This document shows positions 27,839-38,500 of a stretch of 64,000 bases of DNA, one piece after another; positions within the stretch are counted from its first letter, which is position 1; every line of letters starts with the position of its first letter. The notes beneath the pieces are model-generated. The model did not search any database, had not been told where the DNA came from, and saw only the letters and a program-made list of their open reading frames with translations. Source of the stretch: Tethya wilhelma. Its lineage: Eukaryota; Porifera; Demospongiae; Tethyida; Tethyidae. The stretch lies in NCBI GenBank assembly GCA_964030475.1, contig CAXIPT010000009.1:3152223-3216222 (forward strand). Direction: 5' to 3'. Both the position numbers and the translations under genes were made by a program.

Positions 27839-30634
27839 CAGTGATAAACATCCACAAGTTAAATGCAAGAAAGAAAGAAAACAAAAATTAAAGATGAAGT
27901 ACACAAACAAACGAACAAACAAACAAACAAAAACAAACAAAACAAACAAAACAAACAAAAACAACAAACAAACAAAAGTACTTCTTTCCTTACTTTTCAC
28001 ACAGCTGGTGCATCACTCCCCAGTACTTGTTGTCCACGGCAAACCACTCACAGTCGCCCGGGCCAATGTTGATATTGACAGAGCAGAAGTTGTTGTTTTC
28101 TTGATGTCCCGGAGTCCTTGAGCCGGGCACCTTCATGTAGAGCTGGACAGAGTTCATGCCCAGGATGGTGTGCCCGATGTGGGTGAGGAGATTGGAGCCA
28201 GGGGAGTTGACCTGGAGAGGAGAGAAGATGTAAATTTAAGTAGTTTTTGTGTCAATTTTTGGCACTGCATATTAGACAGTATATAAGAACAGCAAAATGT
28301 TGGATTTTTCTATACAGGCTTCCCAAATCAATGGTGATAAACTTCACCCATTTTTACAGTGACTAGTATATCTAGGCCTATAGAGGTTGGATGCACAAAT
28401 TTAAGCTATAAACCAACAAAGAAGCATTCACTTACTCTGAGGAACTCAGGCAGCTTGTTAAGCTCGTTGAGCTGTGTGCTCCACTTGTCTTCATCAGAGA
28501 GGTCCACGTTAGTGCCAAACCTGATGGTCTTGAAGGCTCTCTTCCTAGCCCTAACCTGAGGGGTGAACTCAAACAGCTCATAGTCATCAGGGACGTCCTG
28601 AAGGGAGAGAGGGAGAGAGAGAGAGAGAGAGAGAGTGTGATGGGTTTAGGTTCTTGGGTTCCCATCACGTGTGATGGGTTTAGGTTCTTGGTTTCCCATC
28701 ACGTGTGATGGGTTTAGGTTCTTGGTTTCCCATCGTTCTTGGGTTCTCATCACGTATGATGGGTTTAGGTTCTTAACACATTATCAAGAATATCTCAGCC
28801 TAGGAATGTCGTATAAAGCTTGGATTGGTACCATTGTGATCAGCTTAAAGATATCTTTGAAGTGATATATTTTGATGTCAGATTTAAATTTTGAAAAAAA
28901 TCATCAAAAACCATGATTGAATAGTTAAGCGCGATTTGACAAAATTACCATCAGTTTCCAATTTCACAAGTAAACCATATCATTTGAAAGCGTTTATCAC
29001 GCTGATCACAATGGTGCAAGTTTAATCTCAATACAATCTTCCGAGGCTGAGATATGCCTGGTAATGTGTTGCCATTGTGAATAGCTCAAAGAGATCTTTC
29101 AAGTGATATAATTAGTTTAATGCCAGATTTAAATTTTGATGAAAATCATCAAAAACCATGGATTGTATAAAATAATCAAGTTGCTACCAACATGTATCAC
29201 AACCACACACACACACACATATAGTGGGAAAGTTTTGTGGGGTAAACTTTCGTGGATGTGTCGCGTCAAAATTTTTGCATTTAGACTTTTGTGTATTAGC
29301 AAATATACGCTATAGAGAATTTCATGGTTAAAAACTTTCGTGGATGATTGTGATTCCTGAGAACCATGGAAGTTAAACCTTGCGAAACTTTCCCACTAAT
29401 AGTATACGGTATAACATCACTTTTTTGCTGTACATAAAATTATCAATAGGTCCTTCGTCTGTTGAGCTGATCAACGACACTCCTCGTGTCCTTAGTAACA
29501 GTGTAACAGTGGATTTCCTAGTCAATGATGATCAGTCAATGTTATCATCTATCTCCTGTTCACTGCAAGGACCTGGCAGAACTGTTCCAGTCGTCATTGA
29601 AGATTGTAAGTGAAGTTCATTCTTGTATTATTACAAACACCAACAAAGCTCCTGGCATACCAACAATTACGTGCATGTAGGTTCATCTGGACATGCTGAA
29701 TTCACTGGACTTCCTCTTCGTCTTCAACCATTCACTTTGAAGATTGAAGGCCAACTTGCTGATACTACCACTGCTGTATTAGTCCAGCAAGACATGCGGC
29801 TAGGTAAGAACATCAGCTTTTATATAGCTATTATAGTGTGTATATTTTTTCAATATTGTGTGAAAATTGTCAGAGTGCATAGGAAACTTTATTTTCCAGC
29901 TGAAATTTTTCAGTTTTTACTCGTACACAAATTTTACTAGCCTCATACCCAGCCTCAGACCTTAATCTTTGACTAAAAGAGTGAGCCTAGGTACGAAGCT
30001 AAACATTACTTTTTTGTATCAGTTGAGAGAAAATTTAGCTTCTTTCTTTCTCGGTTGTCATGATTCAGATTCTGATGTGTGTTGGCTCCATCCCATCAAT
30101 GAAGGACTAGTTGTGGTCAATGGAACAACTGCTGTAGTGGAGTGGCAGGCCACTGGACCCAGTGCAGACAACAAGGCTTCCTCATTCCTATGTTCAATGG
30201 ATGGGACAAGAATGGAGGAAACATGTAGGTTATAGAGTCTGACATATTAAGTAATGCGAGTATACTGCCAGTGAAATTTATATAATCAAGTTAATTCCCT
30301 CATAAAATTGATTGACATTTGCAGTGTATTATCATGTAAATTAGTTTTGGTAACTTTAATTGTTGAGTCTGCGTGTGCCATAATCACACACATGTAATGC
30401 ATATTATATTAGTTTTAAGTCTATTTAATAATTATGGCTGTACAAGTGATAGCTACTATAAGGCATGCATTTCATAGCTATAGTGACTAAAAATTTGTTG
30501 TTCAATGTGCAGGTACTTCTCCCTTCACTTGGCCTGACATTTCTAGAGGACGTCACACACTAGTTGTAACTCCAGCCCCTACTGCAGGCTGCAGGAGACT
30601 CATCCCAAGAGTATTCAGTTTCAGTGTAGAATAA
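17185..30634 (+). CDS. Secreted SMB-Ig-Calx-beta protein, 14 exons, 924 residues
   Basis: Exons: 17185-17272, 19459-19605, 19768-20142, 20308-20598, 21001-21291, 21560-21853, 22140-22304, 24589-24795, 24943-25080, 25319-25540, 29450-29605, 29681-29803, 30069-30224, 30513-30634. All 13 introns are phase 1, all borders are GT-AG, and the total is 2775 nt. Order: signal peptide ([18 protein letters not shown]); Cys-rich somatomedin B-like domain with [16 protein letters not shown]; Ser-Gly repeat (possible glycosaminoglycan site); four Ig domains as a duplicated pair (exons 3-4 and 5-6); two Calx-beta domains (exons 7-8 and 9-10); and a Cys-containing C-terminal region of about 160 residues. The first Ig of each pair lacks the usual cysteines. 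No transmembrane segment was seen, so it is probably an extracellular matrix or adhesion-type protein. Exons 1-10 and 11-14 lie on either side of the N at 26999, so their linkage depends on the scaffold. Exon 1 is assigned by signal peptide and phase only. Confidence 0.85.
17273..19248. other. First intron of the SMB-Ig-Calx-beta gene
   Basis: About 2.2 kb with no coding exon recognised. It contains a tRNA-derived SINE-like sequence and, at its right end, a MITE next to the exon. Confidence 0.5.
17905..18026 (+). mobile_element. tRNA-derived SINE with (ATAA)n tail
   Basis: A tRNA-like head has an A-box-like TGGCTTGGTGGTTTG and a B-box-like GGTTCGAGGTTC at about the right spacing. It is followed by an A-rich tail of TAAA repeats ending near 18026. 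This is the expected layout of a short SINE transcribed by RNA polymerase III. Confidence 0.6.
19249..19437. mobile_element. MITE abutting the SMB exon
   Basis: Inverted ends read ACCATATAGTGGGTAAATTGG and, at the far end, AACCATATAGCAGGTAAATT. It ends 21 bp before the SMB exon, so the branch point and polypyrimidine region are partly or wholly close to transposon DNA. Related ends occur at 54651-54904. Confidence 0.7.
20217..20293. repeat. (CT)n run before an Ig exon
   Basis: A CT run of about 75 bp ending 14 bp before the acceptor of the exon at 20308. It probably serves as, or lengthens, the polypyrimidine tract. Confidence 0.95.
22335..24510. repeat. Tandem array of about 370-bp units
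   Basis: Five partial or whole units start near 22335, 22711, 23612, 23996 and 24375. Each begins ACTGAATAAAACCAACTTTG and contains AGAAAGGTCATATGGAATTG and GGCCTGATTAGGTC. The array fills the intron that splits the first Calx-beta domain. The second unit is split by a MITE. A diverged single unit lies near 8065-8175. Confidence 0.85.
23081..23609. mobile_element. MITE inserted in the satellite array
   Basis: About 530 bp. The ends carry GACCTTATGCAATT in inverted orientation and a TA lies on both sides. Neighbouring satellite units show the uninterrupted sequence (TTTTCTATTGAAAT), which proves insertion. The short open frame at 23288-23491 lies inside and resembles no known protein. Confidence 0.8.
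25125..25205 (-). other. Decayed tRNA-like sequence
   Basis: On the minus strand it reads as a tRNA-like fold: AGCACAGTGGTAAGC, a five-pair anticodon-type stem with loop CTCAATT, and CCAGGTTCGAATCC. The T-arm pairs only at its inner end and no good acceptor stem is visible. It is probably a tRNA pseudogene or SINE head rather than a working tRNA. Confidence 0.45.
25572..25846. mobile_element. Hairpin MITE in intron 10
   Basis: Arms of about 90 bp are inverted copies (CAAGTACAAAAAAAACATTAG at one end). They include AGTGAGCAAACAAGATAGG, and a spacer of about 100 bp separates them. No coding capacity. Confidence 0.8.
26320..26998. repeat. 34-bp minisatellite with CACGTG core
   Basis: The unit GGGTTTAGGTTCTTGG plus a TTCCCATCACGTGTGAT half repeats about nine times from 26690 to the N at 26999. 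It is also present inverted at 26320-26400 on the other side of a MITE. Several units contain the palindrome ATCACGTGTGAT or ATCACGTATGAT. Further units lie at 27040-27110 and 28636-28780. The N is probably a collapsed join. Confidence 0.85.
26401..26660. mobile_element. MITE with CTCAGCCTAGGAAGG ends
   Basis: The ends ATATCTCAGCCTAGGAAGGT are inverted. A related complete copy lies at 28790-29054, and half copies lie near 27119-27245 and 29070-29165. Confidence 0.75.
27249..27500. mobile_element. MITE next to the KDM6 fragment
   Basis: Inverted arms of about 85 bp containing GTGTAGGAATGGGCAGTGCT. It lies about 50 bp beyond the last KDM6-like exon. It shares its ends with the larger MITE at 30841-31248. 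Confidence 0.8.
27550..28597 (-). pseudogene. KDM6: KDM6/UTX JmjC fragment, four exons
   Basis: Minus-strand exons 28436-28597, 27994-28211, 27756-27778 and 27550-27671 join with GT-AG borders in phases 0, 2, 1 and 0. They give 175 codons without stop. The sequence includes [52 protein letters not shown] and [13 protein letters not shown], which are recognisable parts of the KDM6 H3K27 demethylase core. The Fe(II) ligands H and E (HQE) and the distal H (VHW) are kept. The N-terminal TPR region and the part after VHWVQA, including the zinc-binding region, were not found. The fragment sits antisense in an intron between minisatellites and MITEs. It may be a captured or duplicated gene piece. 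The N at 26999 leaves open a missing left end. Confidence 0.85.
27790..27836. repeat. (GA)n microsatellite
   Basis: Pure GA run in a KDM6-fragment intron, where on the minus strand it is a CT tract before the 23-nt exon. Confidence 0.95.
28790..29054. mobile_element. MITE with CTCAGCCTAGGAA ends, second copy
   Basis: Inverted ends TATCTCAGCCTAGGAATGTC and, at the right, GGCTGAGATA. The same family as 26401-26660. It flanks the KDM6 fragment on the right as the first copy does on the left. Confidence 0.7.
29222..29399. mobile_element. Short MITE before exon 11
   Basis: TIRs contain TAGTGGGAAAGTTTYG in inverted orientation. It ends about 50 bp before the exon starting at 29450. Confidence 0.7.
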
Positions 30635-30840
30635 ACTTAATTATTGCATGCAATAATATTGACGTCTCATTAATTGTGATACTATTAATATCTTTTTTTC
30701 AGTGGTACATATAATTCTATTTAGCTTTATTAATTATTGTATTGTATATCTAAGTGTTCTTCCTTTTTCATTAAATTCTGAGCCTAGCTTTATAATGCAT
30801 GTATGTAATTGAGCTAGCATGCATTTTACTGTAACAAGTA

Positions 30841-31248
30841 TAGTAAAAATTTCATAAAAAATTAGCAGTGTAGGAATGGGCAGTGCTGCAAAAAGAAAGG
30901 AAACAAGGCTGGGACTTTAAATTTCGGCACATGACTACTTCATTTTCATTTTCGATTCCTCATGTATCCAGTCATATAAAATAATATAAATATATATATA
31001 TTGATATGGTTCAAACAATGCTACATTTACATGTCCATTGATATTATTATAAGAATCATGATTAAAATTTGGATTCCAATTAAGTCATAAATAAACTAGA
31101 AGGTATACAGGCAACCTATATATGAGCTTGGAAAACTTTAAAAATGAAGTAGTCATGTGCCGAAATTTAAAGTCCCAGCCTTGTTTCCTTTCTTTTTGCA
31201 GCACTGCCCATTCCTACACTGCTAATTTTTTATGAAATTTTTACTATA
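30841..31248. mobile_element. MITE with about 110-bp inverted arms
   Basis: The left TAGTAAAAATTTCATAAAAA and right TTTTTATGAAATTTTTACTA ends are inverted copies, extending through GTGTAGGAATGGGCAGTGCT. The middle is about 190 bp of unrelated AT-rich DNA. It lies just downstream of the Ig/Calx-beta gene. Confidence 0.85.
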
Positions 31249-32070
31249 CTTGTTTGTTCACTTTTTCCAACACTAAGGTGCTCAACTGCAATGGAGTATA
31301 AGCTATCAGAGGCTGGTCAGTCTCTACAAAAAGCATGAGCTACTGCTTTCAAGTACACTGGATGCGCATGCGCATTATATGCATGCAAACCACGTGGTCT
31401 GTTGACGACCTTTACCTACATCAAGATGGCTACGTGCAAGTACAGTATTTTATATCAGAGTTTTTAAAATGCCTAGATTTTGTTTGTTATATAGCTTTTA
31501 GGCACCAAACGAGTATAAAAGGACGTAGTTCGGATGAAGTCAAGTTGCACTGTACAGTTAAAGCTGGCTGAATGCCTTTTGTTTGTCTGGAAATCGCGTT
31601 CAAGTTTGTCAGTTAGGAAGGAAGGAAGGAAGAAGAAAACAAAATTGCACTGTTCTGGCTTCCCGCCAGCGCTCTCTCCAGTGTGCTCTAGAAAGTTTCT
31701 GTGAGTTTTGTTGATGCATGCACTTAGAAAACTATCCAAGGGAAGCTTTAATCCATGTCTGAAGCCTTAGCTGTCATTCTCTGAAAGTTTATGAGCATAA
31801 ACATTTTGTATTGTGTCTATGGGACAGTCGGCCCATATGGCAAGCCATCCTTAACAAAAATCCTTCTCTCTCAAGTGAATATGAAAAGCTTCTCCAGTGG
31901 ACATAAGTCTTTTCAAGTCGACTTAATACTCTTAAACCGACTTGGATGTCGATCTGAGAGATTCTCTCAAGTAGACGTGAAAACCTACTTGAGTCGTTGT
32001 AAATAGAATTATTGCGCATGCGCGTGTAAGACAAGTTCTAAATAGAGCCCATCACCATAAATTGAGTAAG

Positions 32071-33895
32071 ATGGAGGAACAAAGCCTCTCGGGATGGGAA
32101 AGGTTTTTTGATGAGTTGGCATCTTTTTTGAGAGATCTATGCAGGCAGACAGGAAGAGCAAATGAAGCATATTGTGAGTACGCCTTGGATAGACTAGAAA
32201 TATGTATAGAGAAGGTTCAATTGATGGTAACCAGACTTCGTTCTCAAGCGGCAAGTCCTCCTTCTGCTGAAGTAGTGTCTCGTTATTCAGTTCGTTTACT
32301 TGAACTCTTACAGTGCCTGAGAGGATTATATACAGAGTGGCAAGGCTATTTTGACTCCGTATGTAGTATTGCCCCTCAAACTGCCTACTCAGCACCTGCT
32401 GTTGCAACTGGCTCCCGAGGAAGGCCAAAGTTAGTGATCACCCAAGAACAAATTCAATATCTACGTTCTATGTCATTTACATGGGTGCAAATTTCCAAAT
32501 TATTGGGAATATCTCACATGACATTATATCGTAGGCGACAAGAGTATGGATTGTCTGTTATGGAAGGAGTTGAAATAACTGATGAAGAGCTACATGTAGC
32601 CCTACAGCTCCTGCGAGAGGAATTGCCATCTGTTGGCCAGACTATTGCGTGGGGAAGGCTTCAATCAATGGGATTCAAAGTAACTAGAAGCCGATTGCGT
32701 CAAGCAATGAGGGAGAGTGACCCCATTAACACTGCATTAAGATGGCAGGGAGATTTAACCCAGAGGCGACCGTATTCAGTTCCTGGCCCTAATTCTCTGT
32801 GGCACTTAGGTGTGTGTACGTGCCTGTGTGTAATCATAATTGTGTATACATGTGGATGGGGTATGTAGTCCATTGAGCTAGCCCCACTTTTCACTTTGAC
32901 CACCCCTTACCTACAACACTGATAAGGAGTTGCCAAAGCAAAGTGCGGGTGTGGGTGTGGGTGGGTAGGTGGGTATTAATATTGTGTGGAGAGGCATCTG
33001 AACAAGAATTATTTTTTAATGATACCTGCATAAACAGTTTCTAGTCAATGGCATGCATAATTCTCTATTTTTTGTCTCTTTTGCAGATGGGCATCATAAA
33101 TTAATTCGCTGGCGCTTTGTCACACACTGCTCAATTGATGGATACAGTCGACTGGTTGTTTTTCTCCGTTGCTCTACCAATAATCGTGCCTCTACAGTTT
33201 ATGATTTATTCTTAAGAGCTGTTGCTGTGTATGGACTTCCCTCAAGAATCAGGTGTGACCAGGGAGGGGAAAATTTTGAGGTCGCTAGGCTCATGCTGAG
33301 ACATCGAGGTGAAGAAAGGAATTCAGTACTTGTGGGCAGCTCTGTACACAACCAACGTGTGGAACGCCTCTGGCGTGACATGCATCGTTGTGTTACATCT
33401 ATGTACTATCGAATGTTTTATCATCTTGAGCACTATGAAATGTTAGACCCAATTGATGATGTTGACTTACTGGCATTACATTTCATTTTTCTCCCCCGGA
33501 TTAATCGAGCTCTGGAAACATTTGTTGAAGCATGGAACAATCATCGCATTCGGACTGAACATGGGCAAACTCCTAACCAACTTTTTACAGCAGGCTCTCT
33601 ACGATTGCGTAATTCTGGTTTAACTGCTTTAGACTTCTTTGATTCTGTGAATGAAAGTTATGGTGTTGAGTCTGATCTAGGAGTTAATGACAGTCATGTT
33701 GACGGTGAGGGAGTTGACGTTCCTACTTCAGCGTTACAGATTTCAGATGACTTAGCAGCTTTGTTGAGTGTGATAGACCCTCTGAGTGACAGTGAAGAGT
33801 TCGGTATTGACTTGTTTTTACAAGCTAGACAAATCATTCAATTGTATTTTAGAATGTCAGATTCTAATGTTGGCAGTGATGATAGTCATGGCTAA
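32071..33895 (+). CDS. Integrase-core (D,D35E) transposase, 515 residues
   Basis: Exons 32071-32809 and 33087-33895 join in phase 1 across a 277-bp intron; the frame is complete. The start is the ATG at 32071 (MEEQSLSGWERFF). The N-terminal half has a helix-turn-helix-like region about residues 125-160 (FTWVQISKLLGISHMTLYRR). The catalytic core reads WHLDGHHKLIRWR (D247), IRCDQGGEN (D304) and NQRVERLWRD (E339). The 35-residue spacing of the last two matches the D,D35E of retroviral-type integrases. Similar rve-like proteins occur in many animal genomes, where they are usually called transposon-derived. The C-terminal tail is acidic. Nothing in the frame is broken, so it may be active or recently active. 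Confidence 0.85.
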
Positions 33896-34969
33896 TTTTT
33901 AAATTACATTCAGAATAATAATTATAAAGTTATATACAGTAGTGACATGTAAAAATTTTCAAATACGTAAGACAAACATGCATGCATGTGGGCATGGCCA
34001 TGCATTAGTGTACATGATTATAGCTCCTCCTATAATATATAATATAATTATATATCGTGTCTCACAGGCCTGCATCATAGCCTGCATGAGCTATAAACAA
34101 GCACTGGATTCAGAATTTGGCCAGCTACTGATGGCCAACAATAATAGTATTCTCATTCTTCTACCTAGGTTGCTGAACTTAATTGCTGTCCAAGACATGA
34201 CACAAGTGTCTGATAACTCATCTCATGAAAGCCAAATTGACAAAGTTATTGCATGTATATAGTAACCACGTGCTGACAGTATAATAATGCCAGATTTTTA
34301 TGAACAGACACATGCATTTAGATCATGCATACTCCTACCCTAAGATGCTTTACCTCCATGCTCTGTCCATGCAGTATTCATAATATAGTCTGTGCATGAT
34401 ATAATTAATTATTATGGGTGCTTACTGTATGTTCAAATCAAGCATGCCTAAAACATCTTATATATGCTGTAGGTATGTATGTGTGTGTTCATACAGTGGT
34501 TCTTTATCATACGTACGGTAGTACGTATAGTAGGAATGGGCCGAATGTCCCATATGTACAATACAAAATGTTTATGCTTATAAATTTCCAAGAAAAGAAA
34601 ATGAAACCATCATACCTTTATAGAGGCTCTTTTAGGGGGATTTATAACTGTATTAGAAGAGCAGAACTCAGAAACAGTTTCAAGAACACTCAGTAGTAGT
34701 CGCTTGGTTGGAAGCCATACTAGTGCAGATTTGTTCTCCTAACTTACGTACTTCCTTCCTAACTGACTTACTTGAAAACGATTTTAAGAAAAACGAAATA
34801 ACTTGTCACTGTTTTGAACACAGGATAGTATTGTTTATAGTAGGTAGTATATTCCTTGATACTTACTAGCTACGTAACTGGAGAGAGCAAAGAACTGGAA
34901 GGCTATGAACAAGAATACAGTATAAATTTCTGTACTGTTACGATCTCCACGTGGTCTCTGCCAGACTCG
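33896..34969. other. Non-coding 3' part of the transposon
   Basis: AT-rich; short open frames only, none recognised. Confidence 0.45.
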
Positions 34970-35042
34970 GGTAAAGGTCGTCAAAGTCATAAAGTAACGG
35001 GATAAGCGTATACACACACGTGTCAGTAATGACAAGTTTGGA

Positions 35043-35128
35043 CCAGTTTTAACCAGTTCTGTAACCAGTTTCAAGCAGTTTCTCGGCGTTCCAAAAGTAT
35101 CTTAAACTTTTCTCGGCGTTCCAAAAGT
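35043..35128 (+). promoter_or_regulatory. Iteron-like repeats upstream of the Helitron gene
   Basis: CCAGTT occurs at 35043, 35053 and 35065, with GCAGTT at 35075 (spacing 10, 12, 10 bp). A 20-bp direct repeat TTTCTCGGCGTTCCAAAAGT follows at 35079 and 35109. The position about 400 bp before the Rep gene would fit a Rep binding or control site; this is inference. Confidence 0.4.
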
Positions 35129-35530
35129 GTCTTCTTGTAAGTCGTTCCTCAGGTGGCCCAGATCTAATAACCACAGCAAGCTTTTGTCTCAAGTTCCAGC
35201 ACAGTCTAGTTCAAGAGATAAGTTCACATAATTTCTATTGTTCATATTGTTTGTTTGCACTGACAGCCAGCATAGCAATTTGTGGATTTGTGTGTCTGTG
35301 TCTCAGTGTATAGCTAGCTAATTTGTGCTGTATTTTCAAGTCGGCTAATTTCATCAAGTTGTGTCTGTGTCTTTGTCTTAGAGTCTGGCTTTGATGATTT
35401 GTATGTCTGTGTCTTAGTGTTTGTGTATTGAACTGTAGCTACTTTTGTGTATTCATACACTAATTATTTAAGAATTGTTAGTGTAGTATTTTGTGTGTAT
35501 ACACCCTAGTCACAGTCCATAATTGTAGCC

Positions 35531-38500
35531 ATGCCTTCAAAAAAGTATCAACAACGATACAAGCGAAAACAGTATTATCTAGCTAACAAAGAAAAGGCTT
35601 TGTCCGCACAAAGGGAGTACTATTGTGACAATACTGAAAAAGAAAAGGCTCGAAGCATTGAAAACTATGTGACAGCTAGACATGAAAAGCCAGAAAAAAT
35701 GAAATGCATTTCACAATGCTCATCACACAAAAACTATTTCAAAAATTTACCACAGAGTCGCCAGTCTTCCAAAATAAAAGCTCGGAAGTTTTATGAGGCA
35801 AACAAAGATGCTTGTAAAGAGGCCTCCAAACTTAGAATGAAATGCTTGTACAATCAAAATCAGAAAACATACAGAAAAGCTGCTAAGCATAGAATGAAAA
35901 GCTTCTACAATCAGAACAGGCAATATTGTAGAAAGGCAGCTAGCATAAGAAAGAAACATATGTATGAGAGAAACAAGCCAGCATGCAGAATGGCAGCTAG
36001 CATAAGAATGAAAAATATGTATGAGAGAAAAAAGCCAGCATGCAGAATAGCCTCCAGGATTAGACAGAGAAAGTGGTATGCTAGTGCTAGGCCAATAGCA
36101 AGGGCCCGAATGTATTACCAAAGAAAGCAGCTTATCATTCGCGCTCAGCGCAGAAATAGATATGCTCTGTATGAACTTCGTGGTGTGAGCAGAGAAGCAA
36201 TTCTGAAAAACCTTCAGGTTAATTTGCTGTCACATAGTGCCGAGCTCATTAACTCCCTTCGCGAAGTGCAGGGTTCAATGTGTCAAAAACTGCCCCCCAA
36301 ATTGTTGACTAAAACTGTTTGCAAGATAGCAGCCTCTAAATTACTAGCAAAGGCATTTCAGACTCGCCGTACTCAAGCTGGTAGTTTACTAGGTGCTTGT
36401 AGGCGTATTGCTGCCTATACATTCAATGATAGGAAAGACTTGGGTGAGGGAGTGCATCATAGTTCTACTGAACCATATTACTATGATGCAGCCTATCAGA
36501 AACCTGTAAAGAGAAAGTGCATTCCGATCACTAGAGATGGTGTGTGCATTGTAGCAGAAAAGGTTTTATGTCCTCTAGAAAAAAAGAAACCCAAGCCCAA
36601 TCCCAATTCACCTTGTCTGCACTGGAAGTGCACACAAGAGTGCAAGCCTCTGAGTGATGATGAGCTCAAGAGCATTGTGTCACTCAGAGATATCTTTGCT
36701 AATGAAATTACTGAAGTGAGGTGCCAGATTGATCAACTTGAAGATCAGTGTCCATATCACCATGGGCATAATACCTCTGGGTTTAACCGGGATGAAGGTG
36801 TCCCCAGTACCACTCCAAAGCTTGGTCACCCGTTAGTATGCCATGGTGATGATAGTGAGTGTACCAGTAAACTCCGTATTTTGAGAAGTGGTTCTGTGCA
36901 TTACCCCCTCCTACATCAAATGTTAAAGGAGGTATATAGTGCAATCCGAAGCCATTTGCTAATTAAAGAGCTAGACATGGCATTGTGTAATGCTAATGTA
37001 GGCAAACTTGTTGAGCTTACCCACAGCATTAGCCTCCACAAGCTTCTCACCTCAAAAACAAATGAGACTGATGATGGCTACATCCAGAGTGTGTCAGAGA
37101 CCACTCCAAAGTACAGGCAGACTGACATTGAGACCCCACTCCTTCTTGAACATGCTGCTGTTATTGCCAAGTTTGAGAAGGAGCGTGAAGACTATGCTGA
37201 TATCCCCTGCATGAGCTGTGAGCGCTTATGTCAGAGGAAGAATGTTAGCAAAGTCAGTCTCTCTGATAACAAGTTGTGTAGTGATGTGTGGCATAGGTTG
37301 AAGGATTTCGTTGTTGACAGGAATCCAAACGCTCTAAATGAGCAAAATTACCTGTGCACTTATTGCAAGCCCAACATACAGAAGAATGTGTTGCCCAATC
37401 GCTGTGTTTTGAATGGTTTGGAGACATTCCCTCTCCCACCAGAATTGCAGCAGCTAGATCCTTTGAGTACACAGCTGATTCAGCTGGCCAAGTGTTATCA
37501 AACTGTTGTACGTCTTGGTACTTACACCAAAAAAGTGCCAACATACAACTCTTTGAAAGCATGCAAAGGAACAATGTTTTTCCTTCCACTGCCCTTGAAA
37601 AAAACAATTGAAACACTTGACCGGGCCAAATTATCAAAACGTTTGGCTGATCCTGAGCTCTATATACTGGTGAATGGCAGGCCAACTAAAAACAAGGTTG
37701 TGTGGCGTAGTCTAGTTGATGTTGACAAACTTAGGTCAGCAGTTGATAAGCTCAAGCATATCAATTGGCTTTACCAAGATGTGCAAGATGATGCTGTCGA
37801 TGAAACAAGCCAGCAAGTAGTTGAGGTTGCTAACAGTGCTACTAGCACCATGCTTGAAAGAGCTAATGAAGCTGATATTGCTGGCCTTCAAGCATACACA
37901 GTGCGTAACCTTGACAATAGGCTACCTCCACACTCTGACATTGATCAGTACAAGATGCTGAGTGTGAAAGAGTATCCCATTGACAACAGACAGAGCCACC
38001 TTGACTTGCTTTGTTTTCCAACTCTTTTTCCCAATGGTGCTTTTGGCCAGAACCATCAGCGTGAGAAAAAGATCTCCCATGCTGAGTATGCTAAAAGTAG
38101 GCTCTTGAACACAGATTCTCGATTTCGGAAAAATGCCCAGTATGTGTTTTACCTGCTGTGGCAAAAAGAGCTTAGAGAGCTCTCGGCTGGTATTTACAAT
38201 ATGTTGAAAAGTACCAGGCGACAGGCAGTGACCGTATCAAGACTGCTTTCACAAGTGAACTCTTCCGATGAACAGCTTGAAGCAAATTTGTCAACCATGC
38301 TTCAAAGTGTTCGCGGTACAAAGCACTACTGGTTTCTTCGCCAGAGTGAACTAAAGTGCATTATCCGTGAGGTTGGCCCCCCCACTTTGTTTCTCACATT
38401 CAGTTGTGCAGAGTATGAATCTTCAGACATATCTGAGTATCTGAAGAAAGTCAATGGCATTCCATCTAGCTCAAATTGTAACATTGGGAAACTTTGTACC

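Larger units (their letters stand above)
31402..34984 (+). mobile_element. DNA transposon with integrase-type transposase
   Basis: The sequence TTGACGACCTTTACC at 31402-31416 occurs inverted at 34970-34984 and brackets the two-exon transposase gene. CCACGTGGTCT lies near both ends as well. No clear target duplication was found, so the exact borders are uncertain. About 650 bp before and 1.1 kb after the gene carry no other coding region. Confidence 0.6.

Noticed and set aside
27863..28121. Lys/Asn/Thr-rich plus-strand frames
   Set aside because: They run through an (AAAC)n tract and across the KDM6 exons in antisense, so they are shadows.
27550..28597. A complete KDM6 demethylase gene
   Set aside because: The N-terminal region and everything after VHWVQA are absent in the window.
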